A stretch of 64,000 nt of DNA from Entomomonas asaccharolytica (lineage in GTDB: Bacteria > Pseudomonadota > Gammaproteobacteria > Pseudomonadales > Pseudomonadaceae): contig NZ_CP067393.1 of the NCBI RefSeq assembly GCF_016653615.1, forward strand, positions 2,061,673 to 2,125,672, written 5' to 3'. Within the stretch, counting starts at the first letter, position 1; the number at the start of each line of letters is the position of its first letter. The notes beneath the pieces were generated by a model that saw only the letters and a list, made by a program, of their open reading frames with translations, was not told the origin of the DNA and searched no databases. A program made the translations under genes and the position numbers. Shown piece by piece: positions 55,424 through 63,490 of the stretch.

Positions 55424-57581
55424 TAACAGTTACCTTTTTAATCACTGCTAACAGATAGAATGGCAACGGTTGATCTTGCTCGATGGTGATACTGTTATTC
55501 CAGCCCAATGATTCAATCTTATAATCACCTGTAAACATAGGGGCTGGCTTATCTAATACATCCTCACCAAAATTACGGAAAGGCAATACATCGCCATTAA
55601 CCGAACAGCCTGTGGTCGTCATAAACCTTAATACCACCTCACCCACACGTTTATTACTGCCCTGTACTGTTCCTGTACCGCCTTGTATTTCAATATCCAA
55701 GGTTTCCACTGAGGTTTTATAAGGTAAACCCACTACCACTTTATAAGCGGTACGCTCAATACTGATAGCGCCATTCACCACTTGGCGACGTTGCATCACT
55801 GCACCATCAGCCACCACATCCACCGTTTTACCTTCCAGATGCTCTAAACCCTCAAATAAGCGTTGCCCTTGCTCACTACTAAACTGCTTACAACAATGGC
55901 TATACACATCTGTATTAAAACGCTCAATATAACGAACGGACTCACCATTTACTTGCCGCTTAACAACCACCCACACCTCGTCGGCTACACCATTCGGAAT
56001 AGTAGCAATAGATTCATACTCACCATCGGTAAACTGTCTAGACCACGCCAATACCTCCTGTGCTGCATCCACTGTTAAGGTAGCGATTTGCCCATCGGCA
56101 CGAACCAACCACAACACAGATTCAGGCTCTTGCTGATAGGCCATATCCACAATGCCGCCCTCGGTAATATGCTCAGATAAAATAGAAGCATCGGTGGCTA
56201 TCATCGAATCACTGGTGGCGTCATAAGCAGTGGAGCGTAACTTACGCCCCGAGCGCTGCATAAAAAACAACTGATTACCAATGCGTACCGGCTTAACACT
56301 ATTACAGCCATAAGTAGAGTGATTTTTAATTTGCACATTGGTAGGAGTAATAGCACTTTTAGCAGCCGAGCCAGACATCGAAAACTCACCGCCATAACTC
56401 AGCACCACAGGATTATCCAACTGGGTTAAATGCACAATGGGATTAATCTGATCAGATGAAATAGTAAAAGTAGCCGCATCATCATCATCCGTAGATAACT
56501 CAAAATTCAAATACTCAGCAATCTTACTCATCCAAATAGTTTGAGGTTTCTCATAACTTCCGCCACAATACAAACGCTGATTATGCAAAGTAACCGCAGC
56601 GGGATAACCATAATCCTCATTCCATACCACCGCCTCCAAACTCCACGCATTAGCAGGTACTTTAGTAGTGGCTGAAAGCACCGTTTTAATCTCCGCTTTA
56701 ACCGACTTAGTACTGGTAAACGCAGTAATTAAACAAAGCCCCTTATTTAACCGCACATACTTACCTACATCAGCAGCGCGCCAACCATCCAAATCCAATG
56801 TAAGATTAATCTCCGTTCCAACAGGTTCTTTAACCGTTGTACCGCATTTCGTCTGCGGGCTACCTTCCAACTGCCACTGTTTACCTTCAATCTCATAATC
56901 ATTAAAGGCAGAATTTACTTTTACTTTAACCGTTTTACGACTAACAAATGATGTAATCTCAGCCAAACCAGGGCCACAAATAATATTTCTACCCACATCA
57001 GCCGCTAAAAAGAAATCCTCCTCCAGCGTAGCCGTATACTTCTTCTTATCCTCATCGGTAGGATTAGCAAACACCTCAGGCTCCAACTTCAACTTAATAT
57101 CAGGCCGCTCCCCCACCTCATCAAAGGGTTTAACGATAAAAGGCGCTTCTGCTAAAATCCAACTATCATCGGCCAAACGTCTTAACCGATAAATAGGCAA
57201 AGCCTGATGTGCTAAAAACATCGTATCAGCACCCTGCACATAATTAATCTCAGGCAACATCACCTCAGTATAAGGAGACTCCAACTCAGCGGTTTGCTGA
57301 CTATCCTTAAACACCCGAATATACTTATCGCCAAACTCCACCATATAAGCTTGTTCACGATTAAATACATAAGGAATTAAGCGCACCTTCTTATCACTGT
57401 ACTTAGTAGCCTGAATATACTCCGTACCCCATGTACGCATTACCCCACCTTGCACCGCTACCAGCGCATTTTCCAAACGCTTCGCGCCATTCTGATAACG
57501 TGCAATATCAACCCGCCCCATCAAACGAGGCGACAACTCACCCGCCGTAAAATTAGTTTGAATAAGCGACAACTTAGCCAT
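55416..57581 (-). CDS. Phage tail tube (nozzle) protein B, T7 gp12-like
   Basis: A 721-residue beta-rich protein with the well-known start LIQTNFTAGELSPRLMGRVDIARYQNGAKRLENALVAVQGG, followed by FVFNREQAYMVEFGDKYIRVF-like (here IPYVFNREQAYMVEF). It also has YPAAVTLHNQRLYCGGSYEKPQTIWMS near residue 330. Tail nozzle proteins cap the short tail and retain DNA. It overlaps the next gene (gp13 position) and the tail tube A gene (57574-57581), as in other members. The frame is intact over its full length. Confidence 0.85.
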   Translation of the reverse strand: MAKLSLIQTNFTAGELSPRLMGRVDIARYQNGAKRLENALVAVQGGVMRTWGTEYIQATKYSDKKVRLIPYVFNREQAYMVEFGDKYIRVFKDSQQTAELESPYTEVMLPEINYVQGADTMFLAHQALPIYRLRRLADDSWILAEAPFIVKPFDEVGERPDIKLKLEPEVFANPTDEDKKKYTATLEEDFFLAADVGRNIICGPGLAEITSFVSRKTVKVKVNSAFNDYEIEGKQWQLEGSPQTKCGTTVKEPVGTEINLTLDLDGWRAADVGKYVRLNKGLCLITAFTSTKSVKAEIKTVLSATTKVPANAWSLEAVVWNEDYGYPAAVTLHNQRLYCGGSYEKPQTIWMSKIAEYLNFELSTDDDDAATFTISSDQINPIVHLTQLDNPVVLSYGGEFSMSGSAAKSAITPTNVQIKNHSTYGCNSVKPVRIGNQLFFMQRSGRKLRSTAYDATSDSMIATDASILSEHITEGGIVDMAYQQEPESVLWLVRADGQIATLTVDAAQEVLAWSRQFTDGEYESIATIPNGVADEVWVVVKRQVNGESVRYIERFNTDVYSHCCKQFSSEQGQRLFEGLEHLEGKTVDVVADGAVMQRRQVVNGAISIERTAYKVVVGLPYKTSVETLDIEIQGGTGTVQGSNKRVGEVVLRFMTTTGCSVNGDVLPFRNFGEDVLDKPAPMFTGDYKIESLGWNNSITIEQDQPLPFYLLAVIKKVTVND

Positions 57582-58152
57582 TTAACCGCTCCTCCAACAA
57601 AGGAGAATTACCCAACGTATCCGCAGGATACTCCAAACCATTCAACGCCTTAGCTGTTCTTAAAGCCAACTGATACTCCTGCAAACGATACTGCGCCATC
57701 GACGTAGACTGCGTAATCGCATAAGCCATCTTTGCCGCCATCGCCAACTCCAACAAATTCACCAACAGCGAATCATAAGTAGAAATATCCGTATTCTGAA
57801 AAACATAACGCAACTTCAAAGAAGCCACATTCGCCAAAATCCGTCGCTCCTCAATCAAATAATCAATTGACTCACCCTCATCACCCACCGACAACACACG
57901 CACATAATCCGCAGGCAAAGTAAAACTAAACTTATAACCAAAAGGCGGCTTCTGCACATCATGCGCCAACAACACCCGTTTAATGGCACAACTCCAAGGA
58001 TGTTCACGCAACAACGAATCACGCACACCAGGGTACAAATTAGCCGCCAACCGAGCCCGATCATTACCCTCAGTAAAATCATTAATAGGCTGCGCGCCCA
58101 ACATCAACAACGCATTAGAACAAACAGAAACCCCAGAATTAGCAGTCGACAT
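57574..58152 (-). CDS. Phage tail tube protein A (adaptor), T7 gp11-like
   Basis: A 192-residue adaptor with the hallmark start VSVCSNALLMLGAQPINDFTEGNDRARLAANLYPGVRDSLLREHPW, followed by FGYKFSFTLPADYVRVL and a C-terminal helix (QYRLQEYQLALRTAKALNG). The T7-type adaptor sits between portal and nozzle. Its overlap by 8 bases with tail tube B couples them. The coat gene lies 72 bases upstream. The required partner, the portal, is not visible in this window. Confidence 0.85.
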   Translation of the reverse strand: MSTANSGVSVCSNALLMLGAQPINDFTEGNDRARLAANLYPGVRDSLLREHPWSCAIKRVLLAHDVQKPPFGYKFSFTLPADYVRVLSVGDEGESIDYLIEERRILANVASLKLRYVFQNTDISTYDSLLVNLLELAMAAKMAYAITQSTSMAQYRLQEYQLALRTAKALNGLEYPADTLGNSPLLEERLNG

Positions 58153-58224
58153 ACTTCACCTCATCTCCTCTAACCAACCAGCAGCAAGGGCTAAAAGCCC
58201 CTGCCACAGGCAAAGTAAAAAACA

Positions 58225-59124
58225 CTACTCAGCAAACTCAATAGCGACTACCTTCTTCTCATTAGCACGACCTGCGCCATAAGAAGACATCACAGAAATT
58301 TGAATCGCATTGTTCTTATCGCGACGCACACCCACATCAGTCTTATAATCATTACCTGCACCGAAATGAGCAGCACTTGAACACCAAGCCACCGTCGTAT
58401 AAACACCGCCAGAGCTATCTAATGCCTCATAAGGCACCCAATTAAAGCCAAGCCAATTCGTCGCCACCGCACCATCCTGCAACATCTCCACCTTCAAGAA
58501 ATCTGCACTGGTTAACGTCGTATCATTCAAAATGGTTTCCAGCATATCCGCGTTATAAGCGATATATAACTTCTCACCCATCTTCTCATCACACTCATTC
58601 TTACGGAAAAGTGCTTTAGCCTTAATAATCTTCGCCTTAGTAATACCCTCATTACCTGCTAAGATTTTTTGTTCTGCTGGTAACTTAGCGTCTTCATACG
58701 CACCGTTTTGCGAAGTTTTACGTTTAATAGCATCCAACAAACCACGGTAAATCACCTTATCTTTTAAACGATTATTAGCTGCCACCAAATTAGCCATATA
58801 AGCCCCCTGTGGATCAGCTAAAAGTTTTGATAAATCCCGTGGTTCAATAGGTACATGCAAGCCATAATCAGCCATCGTTACTAAGCGATTACCTGTTTCT
58901 GGTACACTCCACTTAGTATCCTCAAAACGGCCTGTAACCTGCTCCATCTCAATGGAAGCCATATCATTAACAGTAAAAGAATAACCCTGAATCTTGCCAC
59001 GGTTATAAACCGCCTGCACAAAACGGGACTCTTTTTGTTGTGACTCAATATCAAAAGCATCGTGAAACTGCTGCGCAAAAGCCGCAGTAATCATGCCATT
59101 ATTAGTTGTGAAATCTTGTGACAT
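58225..59124 (-). CDS. Phage major capsid (coat) protein
   Basis: I start the gene at ATG 59124 (MSQDFTTNNGMITAAFAQQFHDAF) with AAGG 9 bases upstream; the frame opens 21 codons earlier. The 299 residues resemble the T7-like/phage-capsid family with HK97-type fold: long N-arm (about 1-50), the spine-helix-like YMANLVAANNRLKDKVIYRGLLDAI, and a P-domain (CDEKMGEKLYIAYNADMLETIL). A C-terminal strand block follows (GVRRDKNNAIQISVMSSYGAGRANEKKVVAIEFAE). It is the first gene of the block. Scaffold and portal genes do not precede it, which is the main sign of incompleteness. Confidence 0.78.
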   Translation of the reverse strand: MSQDFTTNNGMITAAFAQQFHDAFDIESQQKESRFVQAVYNRGKIQGYSFTVNDMASIEMEQVTGRFEDTKWSVPETGNRLVTMADYGLHVPIEPRDLSKLLADPQGAYMANLVAANNRLKDKVIYRGLLDAIKRKTSQNGAYEDAKLPAEQKILAGNEGITKAKIIKAKALFRKNECDEKMGEKLYIAYNADMLETILNDTTLTSADFLKVEMLQDGAVATNWLGFNWVPYEALDSSGGVYTTVAWCSSAAHFGAGNDYKTDVGVRRDKNNAIQISVMSSYGAGRANEKKVVAIEFAE

Positions 59125-59191
59125 ATTAAATAACCTTATAATTAATACCTTCTTGTGGTTATCTACTTCAAAAAAATAGGCCACCAAACAT

Positions 59192-59249
59192 AGCCGCTTC
59201 GGCTAACGACTATGGGCATCACGATTATCCAGTAGCCATACTGGGTCGT
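59192..59249. ncRNA. Stem-rich element upstream of the coat gene
   Basis: AGCCG-CTT-CGGCT (59192-59204) forms a tight 5-bp hairpin. CCAGTA-GCCA-TACTGG (59229-59244) forms a perfect 6-bp hairpin, and ACGAC (59206-59210) can pair with GTCGT (59245-59249) to close a loop around it. It lies in the 5-prime leader of the coat gene (minus strand), in a GC-richer stretch than its surroundings. It could be a translational control element or RNA processing site; no family recognised. Confidence 0.4.
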
Positions 59250-59409
59250 AAGGTTATTTTGCAAGGGGTGCGGGGTTGGAAACCTGACTAAGTGATTAAA
59301 ACTAGGCTTATTTTTCTTATAAATTCATTTAAGCTATTGAGTAGTGCATCAAAATTTATTTATAGATTACACCTTAGAATAATTAATTTAAACAAAGGGT
59401 TGCCTACAG

Positions 59410-59748
59410 CTAAATGCCATAAGCTTTCATCTTGACTTCTGATTTTCTTTTTAAAGCAGCACCTTTTAAACATAACAGATAATGCTGATCATCACCTGCA
59501 TTTTTAATCATCTTCTTAATATACCCGATACCAATTGTGGTGACTGATCTAGCAGTGCCTATTGGCCCTGCTGGTGTAGGAACTTTATGAATATCTGAGG
59601 AACAACTACTAGAACTTTCAATTATTTTAAATACCAGAAAAGTAACCTCATCATTAATAGGCCAACTTTCTCCTTCTCCAGAATACCAAGCTGTTAATAT
59701 TGTTCTTACTGCCTCCTCAGTATATAAATCAACCAATTGCTCTGCCAT
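59410..59748 (-). CDS. Small unknown protein, paired with the next gene
   Basis: A 112-residue protein, not recognised, starting MAEQLVDLYTEEAVRTILTAWYSGEG. Short helix-strand patterns, a Ser/Cys cluster (ESSSSCSSD) and a basic, Lys-rich C-terminus (GAALKRKSEVKMKAYGI) are visible. There is no signal peptide. Its start lies 3 bases past the stop of the secreted protein gene upstream, so the two are co-transcribed and probably work together. A cytoplasmic protein next to an exported one is seen in toxin-antitoxin or effector-chaperone pairs; nothing more can be said. Confidence 0.45.
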   Translation of the reverse strand: MAEQLVDLYTEEAVRTILTAWYSGEGESWPINDEVTFLVFKIIESSSSCSSDIHKVPTPAGPIGTARSVTTIGIGYIKKMIKNAGDDQHYLLCLKGAALKRKSEVKMKAYGI

Positions 59749-59751
59749 AAT

Positions 59752-60255
59752 TTACTCATCCTTAATAAGCATTTCCACCACTTCTTCATCGGTATAACCA
59801 ATAAAACTTAATAGATAAAAGTAATCTGTAAACTTCTTATTTTTTGGAATAATAAATACAGTCGTTCTACTTAACCCTTCCAATGTTTTACCATCATTAG
59901 CTATTAATAATTGATAATTTGATTTTCTTATCTCTGTAATAGCATTACTGCAATCAATATCCCATTTTTCTTTTAATAATTTAGGTATCTCCTGCTCATT
60001 TCCAAAGCTTTCATTAATCTGCTGAAAGCCTATAGATTTTTTATCAGAAAAAATAAGAATAGGATCACCTGAAATAATGGTACTTTCAGGGTTAGCAGTA
60101 TAAACAATAAGATCAGGCGCTAATCTATTTTTAAATAAAAACTTATTATTAACTGTTTTATATTCTGTAGGTATTGGCTTTATTTGACACTGCTCATTAG
60201 CCTTTACCATAAGCACTAATGAGCATAGAAAACAAGTTATTAGAAATCGTTTCAT
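59752..60255 (-). CDS. Small secreted protein of unknown function
   Basis: The 167 residues begin with a signal peptide (MKRFLITCFLCSLVLMVKA, cleavage near KA-NE). The mature part contains CQIKPIPTEY and LIVYTANPESTIISGDPILIFSDKKSIGF, beta-rich with two Cys (in CQIK and DIDCSNA) that may pair. The C-terminus is acidic (YTDEEVVEMLIKDE). It has no recognised family. It is followed at 3 bases by the small gene at 59748 and preceded by an EcsC-family gene 70 bases upstream. Confidence 0.5.
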   Translation of the reverse strand: MKRFLITCFLCSLVLMVKANEQCQIKPIPTEYKTVNNKFLFKNRLAPDLIVYTANPESTIISGDPILIFSDKKSIGFQQINESFGNEQEIPKLLKEKWDIDCSNAITEIRKSNYQLLIANDGKTLEGLSRTTVFIIPKNKKFTDYFYLLSFIGYTDEEVVEMLIKDE

Positions 60256-60325
60256 TAATAAATGTCCTTAAAATACCCAGCAATTATCAAATATAATAAA
60301 AATACTTTTTATAAACTTTTACTAC

Positions 60326-60991
60326 TTACTTAATTGAATGATTACCTACAATAAAAATATCTCGAGCTGTATTACCAATTATATTAGTAGTAAAAAGATC
60401 AAAGCTACCTCCAATAAGCCCTCCTATCAATGGAACAGCTTTACCAACATTAATAACACCTGTTGAGCCTGCTTTGGTTATAAGTCTAAATCCTACTGCT
60501 TTATTAATCTGTTTAAGTATTTCTGCTGTTAAATATTTCTGTATCATCGATACAGTAAGCTTTGTTCCCAATTGTATACCTGCATTTTTCAAAATTTCCT
60601 TTGCAGCAGATCCACATAATGAAACATAAACTAAGGTTTTTACTTGATCATCTTTTAAATCATAACCACCTATATATGCTATAGCTGCAATCATTCTTAT
60701 TTGAATTAATAAAACGCTAGCAAAATTGGCAGGTATGGTCACTGGCATAGTTATTAAACCTCCTAAACCAGCAATAAAACCACTTGTACCAGCCTTTGTA
60801 TTCTGCCAACGTATCAAGGAATTTACTTGATCTATCGGATTTTCTCCATTATTTCCATACGATTTCGCTAATCCCTCTACTGAATCAAAACCAGTAAAAC
60901 CTGTTTCAACTGTATTATAAGCCCAATTTAAAACCTTTAACATTTTAGAAACTTCTTTTTCTTCGTTTATTTCATTGCTCATATTAGACAT
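60326..60991 (-). CDS. EcsC-family protein
   Basis: This 221-residue protein contains the EcsC-type domain: short Gly- and Ala-rich hydrophobic segments (TSGFIAGLGGLITMPVTIPANFASVLLIQIRMIAAIAYIGGYDLKDD, about residues 73-118, and VNVGKAVPLIGGLIGGSFD-like ones near 185) separated by charged helices. EcsC members are membrane-associated and found next to secretion, stress and sometimes defence genes; their activity is unknown. Here it lies 33 bases downstream of the DUF262/DUF1524 gene on the same strand. Confidence 0.65.
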   Translation of the reverse strand: MSNMSNEINEEKEVSKMLKVLNWAYNTVETGFTGFDSVEGLAKSYGNNGENPIDQVNSLIRWQNTKAGTSGFIAGLGGLITMPVTIPANFASVLLIQIRMIAAIAYIGGYDLKDDQVKTLVYVSLCGSAAKEILKNAGIQLGTKLTVSMIQKYLTAEILKQINKAVGFRLITKAGSTGVINVGKAVPLIGGLIGGSFDLFTTNIIGNTARDIFIVGNHSIK

Positions 60992-61024
60992 AATTACACC
61001 GATCCTTTTAAAAATTAAAATTAT

Positions 61025-62800
61025 TTAAATCTTAAATAATTTAGCAAATTTCATAGCTAGCTGTTTTCCTCTTTTTTCAACGTGTTCAGGCAGCCATTCT
61101 GTAACATCTAATAAAAAATTATTTATCTTTACAGTACCACTTTTTAAACCTATATCTTTTCCATTACTGTCTTTAATATTGATATATTTTTCTTCAAAAG
61201 ATTTATTAGATAATGAGTTGTTATAACATGTGAGAGTCAAATTACCTAAACTATGTAAATACTTTTCTCTATCTTCTTCAGTAAAATTCCAAACTAATAT
61301 TTCTTTAGGTTTTTGTGGATAAATATGCTCTATTGTCCAGATTGGTTTTTTATTTTTATCTAACTCATCAAAATCCACGTTACCTTCTTTAGTACGTTCC
61401 ATTTTCTCGAGTTTAATTAATAAATAACGTAATGGATGTCTATAATCCTCATATAAATTCATACTTGTTAAGTTTTTTACAAAATCCTCATCTGAAATAT
61501 TTGTTATTAATAAATTAAGCTGTTTAATTGCATCATCTATTGGAAAATATTTTTCTCCAACATTTGCCTCAATAATATCTATAAATATTTGATCTAATTT
61601 ATTAGTAGCAGGATAATTTGTTAACTGACGACGAATAAACCAAGCTTCTAAATAATCCAATAATCTACTATGATCCTGTGTTGGATATTGAGAAAATAAA
61701 TACAATATCAATGCATTAGCAGGCACAACACCTAACCTTTTTAAATCTATTAATTTTTCTCTATATCTAAAATAATTATCATCTGTATCCATGAGTTCTG
61801 GTGAGATAATTTTCTTATAGACCTCTGATTGATTAATTAACTCGTTAAAAATAAACTTCGCATTTTTATTAATATGCTCACCATAAATTTTTATAAGATT
61901 TGATTTGGTAGGTTTTGGAAAGTTTTTAACAGCAATTTCTGGTCTATGCTTGTAAGCGTGATAATAATGGCGTAGAAATCTTTCTTGATTAGGATAATCA
62001 GGAACATTATTAATAATAATTTGCCATCTTTTATTTGAATCATTTGGATTACCGCCAATACGACCAATAATAGAGCTTTTGATTAAGTCAATTGGTGTTA
62101 AAGGCATACCACGATTATTTAAACTTTCAAAAAGAATAAAAGCTGAAGATATATCTCCTACATCAATTTTAACTAACATAGCAGACATAATTTTATCTAA
62201 GAGATCAAATAAATCTTCTACTGTCTTAAATTTATTCTCGTTATCAAATTCCCCTAACCTATCATAAAAATAACTATAAGCTTTTGCTAATCGTCGGTTA
62301 CTAAAATAACTTTGTGGTTGAAAAATATCTGTTTTATTAAAGTTCTTTTGAATTAAATAATTATAATCTTCATAATTCTTATTTTGCATTGATAAAATCA
62401 AACGTGCCTTCTTCTTTTTACTGATATAAAGCATAAAATGTAAACTTGTCCAATTTGCATTAAGGTCTATATCATCTTGTATTCTTCCTCTTACATCATC
62501 ATGATTTTTAAAAACATCATTTATTTTTTCATACAATGCCATCAATAATAATGAAATGGAAGTAAGTCTTTGTTGACCATCAATCAACTCTAAATACTCT
62601 TCTTTTTCATCAACTATACAGATTATAGATCCTAAGAAATAACCATCTTCATTGCCACGCAAATCATCATACAAATTATCCCAATTATCCCTATTCCATG
62701 AATACTCTCGCTGATAATCAGGTATTCTATATAAATTATCTTTATTATTATCTTTCCCTAATACTTCAAGCACGGTCTTTTGATTTGCAGACTTTATCAT
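61025..62800 (-). CDS. DUF262/DUF1524 protein, GmrSD-like type IV restriction enzyme
   Basis: Single-chain homologue of GmrSD, which cuts phage DNA with modified (often glucosylated) bases using NTP. I start at 62800 (MIKSANQKTVLEVLG), where GGATATAGAGATA lies before the ATG; the frame opens 14 codons earlier. DUF262: RIPDYQREYSWNRDNWDNLYDDL (about residues 28-50), the key ELIDGQQRLTSISLLL (about 74-89) with DGQQR, and a later FILFESLNNRGMPLTPIDLIKSSII (about 225-249). C-terminal DUF1524 (HNH-like): WTIEHIYPQKPKE (about 505-517) and SLGNLTLTCYNNSLSNKSFEEKY (about 533-555). All catalytic parts are present. It leads an islet with EcsC. Confidence 0.82.
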   Translation of the reverse strand: MIKSANQKTVLEVLGKDNNKDNLYRIPDYQREYSWNRDNWDNLYDDLRGNEDGYFLGSIICIVDEKEEYLELIDGQQRLTSISLLLMALYEKINDVFKNHDDVRGRIQDDIDLNANWTSLHFMLYISKKKKARLILSMQNKNYEDYNYLIQKNFNKTDIFQPQSYFSNRRLAKAYSYFYDRLGEFDNENKFKTVEDLFDLLDKIMSAMLVKIDVGDISSAFILFESLNNRGMPLTPIDLIKSSIIGRIGGNPNDSNKRWQIIINNVPDYPNQERFLRHYYHAYKHRPEIAVKNFPKPTKSNLIKIYGEHINKNAKFIFNELINQSEVYKKIISPELMDTDDNYFRYREKLIDLKRLGVVPANALILYLFSQYPTQDHSRLLDYLEAWFIRRQLTNYPATNKLDQIFIDIIEANVGEKYFPIDDAIKQLNLLITNISDEDFVKNLTSMNLYEDYRHPLRYLLIKLEKMERTKEGNVDFDELDKNKKPIWTIEHIYPQKPKEILVWNFTEEDREKYLHSLGNLTLTCYNNSLSNKSFEEKYINIKDSNGKDIGLKSGTVKINNFLLDVTEWLPEHVEKRGKQLAMKFAKLFKI

Positions 62801-62954
62801 TATCTCTATATCCTTATTTCCAATCAGTAAAAATATTAACATATTGTGACATTAGTCTTAGACAAACTAATACTAAAGTCTAATTTATTAGTCTGTTTAA
62901 TTAATTTTTGTAAAATCAATATTAATTGACACCTCCCCCCACTCCCCTTATGCT

Positions 62955-63200
62955 ATATAAGTTACTGTAAATCCAGTAACCCGAGCGTAGAAACTCGGCA
63001 CAGTACACACGTACGAAAATTTCATTTTGGTGCGTTAGGTATTTATTGCCTAGCAAAACTGTAATGGCAGTCGTACGCGGGACACCTTCGGGTGTGCCGA
63101 TTAGCTTCCTGGTCGGTTTTCTACCCCGTGTGCGGCTGCCCCCTAATTTTTAGCAAAGTTAGTGGCAGCCCTGTTATCCAATAACACAGGGAGCTAAACC
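62955..63200 (+). ncRNA. Structured leader RNA, copy 2
   Basis: Hairpins in order: GTTACTG/CAGTAAC (62961-62980), CCGAG/CTCGG (62981-62998), TAGG/CCTA (about 63035-63052), and the UUCG-capped GGGACACC/GGTGTGCC (63079-63098). A stem GGCTGCC/GGCAGCC (63134-63140 with 63164-63170) contains CTAA/TTAG. TGTTAT/ATAACA (63172-63186) ends directly at the ribosome site AGGGAG (63188-63193). The last hairpin could sequester the ribosome site if extended (CCTG/CAGG). The 21 bases at 63079-63099 are identical to 26526-26546. The leader precedes the 75-residue gene at 63201. Confidence 0.6.
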
Positions 63201-63428
63201 ATGCCATTTCAAAACAACAACCAACTACTTAATTTAAAAGCAGAAAACGCTACACTTTTTCATACCCTCCAACTCTACCTTAACCTTGACGAATTAGAAG
63301 ACCTAAATATAGCCATATACCAACTAGCCGATGACTGTTTAGCCAAACGCGCCAACCCAACCCTTAACCACGCCATCTACCATGTAAAAATACAATTTAA
63401 TCGCTTTACACAACCTATTAGTAAATAA
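63201..63428 (+). CDS. 75-residue protein behind leader RNA copy 2
   Basis: A small, leucine-rich helical protein (MPFQNNNQLLNLKAENATLFHTLQLYLNLDELEDLNIAIYQL...). An Asp/Glu-Leu pattern in the middle and a basic end (KIQFNRFTQPISK) are visible. The ribosome site AGGGAG is 7 bases before the ATG, partly within the last leader hairpin, and a perfect terminator follows 12 bases after the stop. This is a clean single-gene unit. The family is not recognised; small proteins behind a similar leader in Pseudomonas (DUF3077/DUF6124-like) may be functional relatives, but the sequence does not show it. Confidence 0.7.
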   Translation: MPFQNNNQLLNLKAENATLFHTLQLYLNLDELEDLNIAIYQLADDCLAKRANPTLNHAIYHVKIQFNRFTQPISK

Positions 63429-63440
63429 TTATCAGCATAC

Positions 63441-63467
63441 AAAAAGCCCACCAATGGTGGGCTTTTA
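63441..63467. terminator. Bidirectional intrinsic terminator
   Basis: AAAAAGCCCACC-AAT-GGTGGGCTTTT forms a perfect GC-rich stem with A and T flanks, lying between the convergent 63201 and 63491 genes. It should stop transcription from both sides. Confidence 0.9.
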
Positions 63468-63490
63468 AAACATAAACTAAAACCAATTTA

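Larger units (their letters stand above)
45165..59124 (-). mobile_element. T7-like (podovirus) prophage morphogenesis remnant
   Basis: Ten collinear minus-strand genes match the virion-assembly half of a T7-like phage: coat, tail tube A, tail tube B, GNAT protein in the gp13 position, gp14-like, two large internal virion-like proteins, TerS candidate, TerL and tail fibre. Gene gaps are small and several ends overlap. No portal, scaffold, phage RNA polymerase, DNA replication, holin/lysin or integrase gene was found in the window. The portal and scaffold normally stand directly before the coat gene, but at that place unrelated accessory genes begin. The block is therefore incomplete or extends in a form I cannot see. 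No attachment sites were found. Confidence 0.8.
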
